Of a stretch of DNA of 46,505 nucleotides, positions 42,610-46,505 are shown piece by piece; the stretch's first letter is position 1; each line of letters begins with the position of its first letter. A program made the position numbers and the translations under genes. Below the pieces are notes generated by a model. That model worked only from the letters and a program-made list of their open reading frames with translations, searched no databases and was not told the origin of the DNA. Location: NCBI RefSeq assembly GCF_016741855.1, contig NZ_JAERRH010000030.1, positions 1 to 46,505 of the forward strand, written 5' to 3'. The DNA comes from Streptomyces musisoli. GTDB taxonomy: Bacteria > Actinomycetota > Actinomycetes > Streptomycetales > Streptomycetaceae.

Positions 42610-43638
42610 TCAGCTGTAGAACTGCAGGGGCCTTGTCCCCTCATGGAGAGCGAAGGCCTGCAGCGTCACGCGGGTGCCTGCCGTGAATCCTCGGACCGCG
42701 TGTGGTCGCCCCGTATTCAGGACGATGAGGTCGCCTGCGCGCGGAGTGAGTGTGACGGGGGCAGGAAGAAGGGCGTGCAGCTGCCGCTGGATGCGTTCGC
42801 GGTGAACGGGGTCGAAAGAGTACTGGAGGAAATAGGCGACGACGCGGACGAGGCTCTGAAGGTGCTCGGGCTGCTGCATCGCGACCGGGAAGATGTTGAG
42901 CTCGCCCCCGCTCGTCGGGACGTCGAGGTAGATGTTCGCGCTGAACAAGCCGTGCTCGGAGTCGAGAAACATGCTCGAGTCGGTGTGGATAATCCCCTCG
43001 ACGCGCGTGATGCCGTCGAGCAGTGTTTCAGGCCGCATCACGCGGGCCAGACCAGCGAGCATCTTTCGGCGGTATGGGTTGTCCCGACTCACGGTCGCCC
43101 CCGAGGGCCAGAGCTCGTCGAGCTCGAGTCGGAGCTTGTCGAGCGGAGAGAGACCATTCGCGGCGCCTCGGATCGCACGCATGGCCGGCAGCGCTTCCTT
43201 GAAGTAGGCGATCGCTTCGTCGACTGACGAGTAGAGGGCGTTCACCGGGATGCCGGCAGTGTAGGCCGTATCGGTGCCACCCCAGGTGTGGGCGGGTCGA
43301 TCGGCGAGCCAACGCGCGAGCTCCGTGCACATGTCGACGTTGCCGAACCCGGGCACATGCAGGGCACACGTTCGATTGGCGAAGAGGTCCTGCAGCGCGC
43401 TTGGCGTCAGCTCGCCGCACGTCGCGACTCTGGCGCCGTCGGACTCGAGGCGAACGTCCCGCACTGCCTCGAGTTGCGCCAATACGTCGGTAACGCTTTT
43501 GGCCGGCGTCTTCGCGGAGGGCTTCGCGTCCTTCTGTCGCTCGAACTCGGCGCGCAGTTCCTCGTCGCTCATGGGATCAAGAGCGTCGGCGAGCGCTCGC
43601 CTTGACTCTTCCTCGAGTGTGGTGGCTGCTTTCGCCAT
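42610..43638 (-). CDS. 2-oxoglutarate/Fe(II) oxygenase-type protein
   Basis: 342 residues from the ATG at 43638 (GAAGAGAGC upstream). An N-terminal ~95-residue region is charged and helical (MAKAATTLEEESRRALADAL, DEELRAEFERQKDAK) and may bind the precursor leader. The rest is a prolyl-4-hydroxylase-like double-stranded beta-helix: GIIHTDSSMFLD gives the HxD iron ligands, ANIYLDVPTSGGELNIFPV the central strands, and PRAGDLIVLNTGRPHAVRGF then TAGTRVTLQAF the distal His and the Arg for 2-oxoglutarate. It likely hydroxylates the peptide. It is the first gene of the minus-strand operon; its promoter should lie in 43639-43840, where no other gene is visible. Confidence 0.8.
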   Translation of the reverse strand: MAKAATTLEEESRRALADALDPMSDEELRAEFERQKDAKPSAKTPAKSVTDVLAQLEAVRDVRLESDGARVATCGELTPSALQDLFANRTCALHVPGFGNVDMCTELARWLADRPAHTWGGTDTAYTAGIPVNALYSSVDEAIAYFKEALPAMRAIRGAANGLSPLDKLRLELDELWPSGATVSRDNPYRRKMLAGLARVMRPETLLDGITRVEGIIHTDSSMFLDSEHGLFSANIYLDVPTSGGELNIFPVAMQQPEHLQSLVRVVAYFLQYSFDPVHRERIQRQLHALLPAPVTLTPRAGDLIVLNTGRPHAVRGFTAGTRVTLQAFALHEGTRPLQFYS

Positions 43639-43843
43639 GGTGCTCTCTTCTCGGTTCAGTCGAGGTCGCCTTTGACGGACGAAGCGTAGAAGCGCAGAGG
43701 TCGTCTGCGGTCCGCGAGGAAGCGGTGGCTGCCTATGTGGCGGCTTGTTGGTTGATTGGATCACGCCATCGCCGATATCGGGACAAACACGCCGAGTACG
43801 TCAGGACGCAGGGGGCTTCCCCTGTGATCGTGGGCACCCGTTG

Positions 43844-43993
43844 TCATGCGGCGAGGGCCGGCGTAGTTGATCGCTGTTCGTAGGTGACGGGGTTGTGCTG
43901 GCCGAGGGCGTAGTACCGCCAGGTGTTGTAGCGGGTCATCCAGCGAAACACCGCGAGGCGCCCGAAGTCGTCCAACAGCATCCATACGATCAT
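43844..43993 (-). pseudogene. C-terminal scrap of an IS3-type transposase
   Basis: The last ~40 residues (FRWMTRYNTWRYYALGQHNP, VTYEQRSTTPALAA) match the end of IS3-family OrfB transposases, where W..xYNxxRRHSxLGxxSPxxYE is the standard motif; here RRHS has decayed to WRYY. Nothing of the catalytic core precedes it. It marks the right border of the RiPP cluster. Confidence 0.65.
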
Positions 43994-44320
43994 GCTGGAC
44001 AAGGAGACGGCCAGGCTGCTCGGCCGGTCGCGATGTGCGGGCGACAGCGTGTACATGTTCACGGGACGGACAGGTATGCCGCTGCGGCCGGACAACATCA
44101 CCGGCCGTTCAACAACCTGTTGGCGGCGAGCGTGCGAGGGCTCGGACCGCACCAGGTCCGGCACATGCTGGCGTCGAGCCTGTTGGACTCAGGCTACAGC
44201 GTGCACGAGGTCGCCGAACGGCTCGGCCACGACCCCGCGAGGTTGATGCGCAACTACACCCGGGTCAACGCAGTGCGCCGTCGGCAGGCCGCCGACGTCC
44301 AGTACCTGGTGCTCGCGCCG
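43992..44320 (+). pseudogene. C-terminal scrap of a XerC-like tyrosine recombinase, frameshifted
   Basis: Two frames together give DKETARLLGRSRCAGDSVYM then GMPLRPDNITGR, followed in the next frame by FNNLLAASVRGLGPHQVRHM, LASSLLDSGYSVHEVAERLG and HDPARLMRNYTRVNAVRRRQ. The HxxR, LGH and nucleophile Tyr (MRNYTRV) positions are recognisable, but the frame breaks between ITGR and FNNL near 44104 and no N-terminus exists. Confidence 0.65.
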
Positions 44321-44489
44321 GTCGGCTGCAGGGCCGGCAGCTCGGCCACCGCCGCGATTCTGCTGCCGGTCATTCTGATCGGAGTCGATCGGCTCATCCT
44401 CCTCGGGGGCGTCGCCTTCAGCCTCTGGAACTTTGGGCTGAGGATGGCGGCACCCGGGTGGGTGCTGCCGCTCCGCGTTGACACCGGGG

Positions 44490-44755
44490 TCAGGGCCGGC
44501 GACGCCGGCGGGTGAGGTCCGGGACCAAGGCTTGGGCGGCCACCTGCTGCTCCAGGGCCGCGTTGGCCTCTTTGAGCTTGCCGTTCTCGATCTCCAGGAC
44601 GTGGACGATCCGGGCCAGGAGCTGGGCGTGTCCGCGCAGATCGTCGCGTTCGCCGCGGATGCGGGCCAGGTCCTGCTGCTGCTTGGCTCGCCGTCGAGCT
44701 GGGCCAGCGCTGCGCCGTCGCGCGGGCCGGTGGCGGCTACCGCGGGGGTGTTCAT
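44490..44755 (-). pseudogene. TnpC-like accessory gene with a frameshift
   Basis: It starts MNTPAVAATGPRDGAALAQL at the ATG overlapping the integrase stop. After LDGEP the coding pattern moves by one base to AKQQQDLARIRGERDDLRGH, LLARIVHVLEIENGKLKEAN and ALVPDLTRRRRRP, stopping at 44490. The second part is a clear coiled coil like the TnpC proteins elsewhere in the window. A single-base change near 44685 explains the break. Confidence 0.6.
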
Positions 44756-45645
44756 CGTCGCTCCTCGACTTCGGTGTCGGCCGGCTGCTGTGCCTCGTGG
44801 CGTCGGATGATGGCGGTGAGGTGGGCTTTGCGCTGTTGTTGGCGGGCGGCTATGGGGTAGGGGTCGAGCCTGGCGTCGGCCTCCGCGTCGATCCGTGCGA
44901 CCTCGGCCCGCAGGGCGGTGATCTGGCTGTCGGTGCGGCTGATGTTCGCGCACGCCGGGTGGCATCGGGAGTGGTCGGGGGTGTGACGGGCGCCGTCGCC
45001 CGCCCGGTCGCGGTCGGGGTTGCACAGCGCGGTGAACGCGTCGTGGTTGCAGGTCAGGAAGGCTTTCGGGTCCTCGTAGACCTGGAGGCGGGGGTTGGCG
45101 ACCAGCGCTCGCAGTTCTCGACGTCCGAGGTAGGTTCCGGCGTAGCGGGCGGAGAACTCGGCGGCCGCGGCGCGGTAGCGGTCGGCGGCCGGGCCGGAGA
45201 CCTTCTCGTCGGCGTCGATGCGTTCGCTGGCCTCGGTGAGGGTCTCGGCCAGGGCATGGCCCTTCTCCTGGTCCAGGACCTCGAGCATGTCGGCCTTCGA
45301 GCGGCCGGCGTAGGACTCCGACATGGCGGTCGCCGCGTGGCCGTACTGCACCGCGAGAGCGATCCGGCCGCCGGGCTGGCGGTAAATGAACCAGGCGATG
45401 GTGCGGCGAAAGCGGCGCAGGGCGACAGCGCCGTCGGGATCGGGCGGGATCAGCTCGTGGGGCCGGTCGTGGGGCCGGTCGTGGGCGGTGGCGAGCTGAT
45501 TGGCCCAGGCGGTGAAGGCGCGGATCCGTTCCACGGCGGTGTCGCAGGACAGTCCGGTGCGGGGCATGCAGGTGTCCTTGGCGTACCAGTAGAGGGTGCG
45601 GGTGAACAGCTGCTCGCTTTCCCCGACGCCGGTCGAGGGTGGCAC
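44752..45645 (-). pseudogene. C-terminal part of a large tyrosine recombinase/integrase
   Basis: About 297 residues remain of what is normally a 650-850-residue integrase. The catalytic end is visible: RRFRRTIAWFIYRQPGGRIA has the HxxR-equivalent region and LAVQYGHAATAMSESYAGRS the LGH-like box and the Tyr. A helical tail follows with FLTCNHDAFTALCNPDRDRA and the CHPACANISRTDS box shared with the scrap at 9515-9740. In-frame sequence upstream is closed by a stop right before the GTG, so the N-terminal half has been cut off. It is followed by its own TnpC-like gene, overlapping by 4 bases. Confidence 0.65.
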
Positions 45646-45734
45646 GCTGCCGGATTGTCCCCATCACCTACCCAGAACAGCCGTCATTCGTAAGCCACTT
45701 GATTCCCTCAGCCGCATCACGACATGAGGCAACA

Positions 45735-45857
45735 CAGCGTGTGTCCACAGAACACAGGTACGTGTACCGCTTGGGGAGGAACCGCCGGGAACGCGAGGCC
45801 ATCCGACTGGGCCTGCCGATAGGCGACCGGTATCCGAAGACGCCGGACGGCGAGTGA
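45735..45857 (+). pseudogene. Possible C-terminal tail of a Mom-like protein
   Basis: The frame ends STEHRYVYRLGRNRREREAI then RLGLPIGDRYPKTPDGE before a stop at 45855. A basic HRYxxxLG.RRxR....LPxxPYPK ending is what closes the Mom-like GNAT family, and the second part at 30595 breaks off at RHRGVHR just before such a tail. It may thus be the missing end of the same gene or of a paralogue. Confidence 0.4.
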
Positions 45858-45983
45858 CCGCGCCCCCGGGCCGGCACCTGCTCGTCCGGGTGCCGGCAGC
45901 CGCGCGCTCGTACGCCTCGGAGCGCCCCCGGGCCGCTCGACCCGCCCCCGGCGCCGAAAGGCTCGCCGAGGCACTGACGACGA

Positions 45984-46415
45984 TCAACGGCGGCGCCTGC
46001 CCACGGCCATGTCTGGGGGAGCCATGCCGCCTCGAAGTCGGTCGCATCCCGTGCCTGGCGGGCCCGTTGCTCGATCAAGCGGCGGAAGCCGGCCAGGGGC
46101 GAACCGTTCGCCAGTGGCGGGGCCGCGGCCGGGGATGCCTGCGATGTTGGCCATGAGCTGCTGGTGCTGCTCCTGCCAGCCGATCACCAGGACCCGAAGA
46201 CCGCGTTGCTCGGCGCGCCGGTGGAGGTCGAGCAGGTGGAGAAGGCCGTCGGCGTCCATGGCCTGTACTGCGTGGACATCGACCATCAGGTCCCTGTCGT
46301 CGCCGGTGAGGTGATCGAGTGCCGCATGGAGATGGACGCCCGCTTCGTCGGTGAGATGGCCGCCCATGTGGGCCAGCACGGATGCGCCGTTGCGCTGGAT
46401 ACCCAAGGTGATCAA
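45984..46415 (-). CDS. STAS-domain protein, probably frameshifted near its end
   Basis: An anti-anti-sigma-factor-like STAS domain: MITLGIQRNGASVLAHMGGH, LHAALDHLTGDDRDLMVDVH, VQAMDADGLLHLLDLHRRAE and LRVLVIGWQEQHQQLMANIA show the beta-strand/helix order, with MDADGLL at the place where classical members carry the phosphorylated Ser (here Asp-Ala-Asp, so phosphorylation control may be lost). After ATGERFA the better C-terminus (LAGFRRLIEQRARQARDATD) lies in another frame, suggesting a one-base change near 46085. The start is uncertain: TTG at 46415 or further upstream (frame open). Partners are not in the window. Confidence 0.6.
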   Translation of the reverse strand: MITLGIQRNGASVLAHMGGHLTDEAGVHLHAALDHLTGDDRDLMVDVHAVQAMDADGLLHLLDLHRRAEQRGLRVLVIGWQEQHQQLMANIAGIPGRGPATGERFAPGRLPPLDRATGPPGTGCDRLRGGMAPPDMAVGRRRR

Positions 46416-46505
46416 CGTGTGCGGTTCCCGTCTGTTGGAGCTGTTGCCGTGTGCCCCCCATCCTGGCCGGGCACAGCGGCCGGTCGGTACACGGCGCGCA
46501 GGCTG

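Noticed and set aside
42610..43764. Longer start (43764) for the 2OG-Fe(II) oxygenase
   Set aside because: The added 42 residues are Pro/Arg-rich without coding character, while ATG 43638 has a ribosome site directly upstream.

Overview
The window looks like an accessory, recombination-scarred region of a Streptomyces-type actinobacterium. GC is high, third-codon-position GC is strong, GTG and TTG starts are common behind GGAGG-like ribosome sites, many neighbouring genes overlap by 4 bases, and the protein families are typical of that group (DUF4253, DUF6884, HTH-DUF2690, YD-repeat proteins). I see no rRNA, tRNA or CRISPR array. The many transposase and integrase scraps suggest a chromosome arm or large plasmid, but the sequence does not decide between these.

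Left part (1-12.1 kb): a gene fragment runs off the left edge, followed by a DUF4253 gene, IS5-type and IS481/IS5 transposase scraps, a WD40 fragment, an overlapping pair (membrane protein plus CxxC protein), and a compact arsenic/heavy-metal locus (arsR, aquaporin, arsC on the minus strand with 4-base overlaps; a divergent ArsI/CadI-type gene). Next come the tail of an integrase with a TnpC-like partner, a small intact hypothetical gene, a series of decayed related genes, a DUF6884 pseudogene, and the first half of a Mom-like GNAT-fold gene.

Centre (12.48-30.59 kb): an apparently complete 18.1-kb transposon has split the Mom-like gene. Its ends are 13-base imperfect inverted repeats flanked by a 6-base direct repeat GGAGCC, and joining the flanks restores the reading frame of the host gene. 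It carries two tyrosine recombinases and a coiled-coil partner (TnpA/TnpB/TnpC arrangement as in Tn554). The cargo is two HTH-membrane-DUF2690 proteins around a small secreted peptidoglycan-binding-like protein, an AraC-type DNA-binding domain, a secreted FG-GAP protein, a 2058-residue YD/RHS-repeat protein with a unique Cys-rich tip, and a large secreted protein of unknown function.

Right part (30.6-46.5 kb): after the second half of the Mom-like gene and an IS5-type scrap lies a ribosomally synthesised peptide (RiPP) cluster of unusual composition. It comprises a 98-residue candidate precursor, a hairpin, a full-length LanB dehydratase, and a separate second SpaB_C/thiopeptide-type protein on the plus strand. 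On the minus strand are a 2OG-Fe(II)-type oxygenase, an MBL-fold protein, LanC, a decayed IS, an unrecognised HxD...H protein and a GrrM-like radical SAM/SPASM maturase. The set suggests that one precursor receives lanthionine rings plus a radical-SAM crosslink and oxidation, or that two pathways are interleaved. No transporter, protease or regulator is visible. The cluster is flanked by IS5-type and IS3-type scraps, and beyond it lie integrase/TnpC-like remnants, a third Mom-like fragment and a frameshifted STAS-domain gene.
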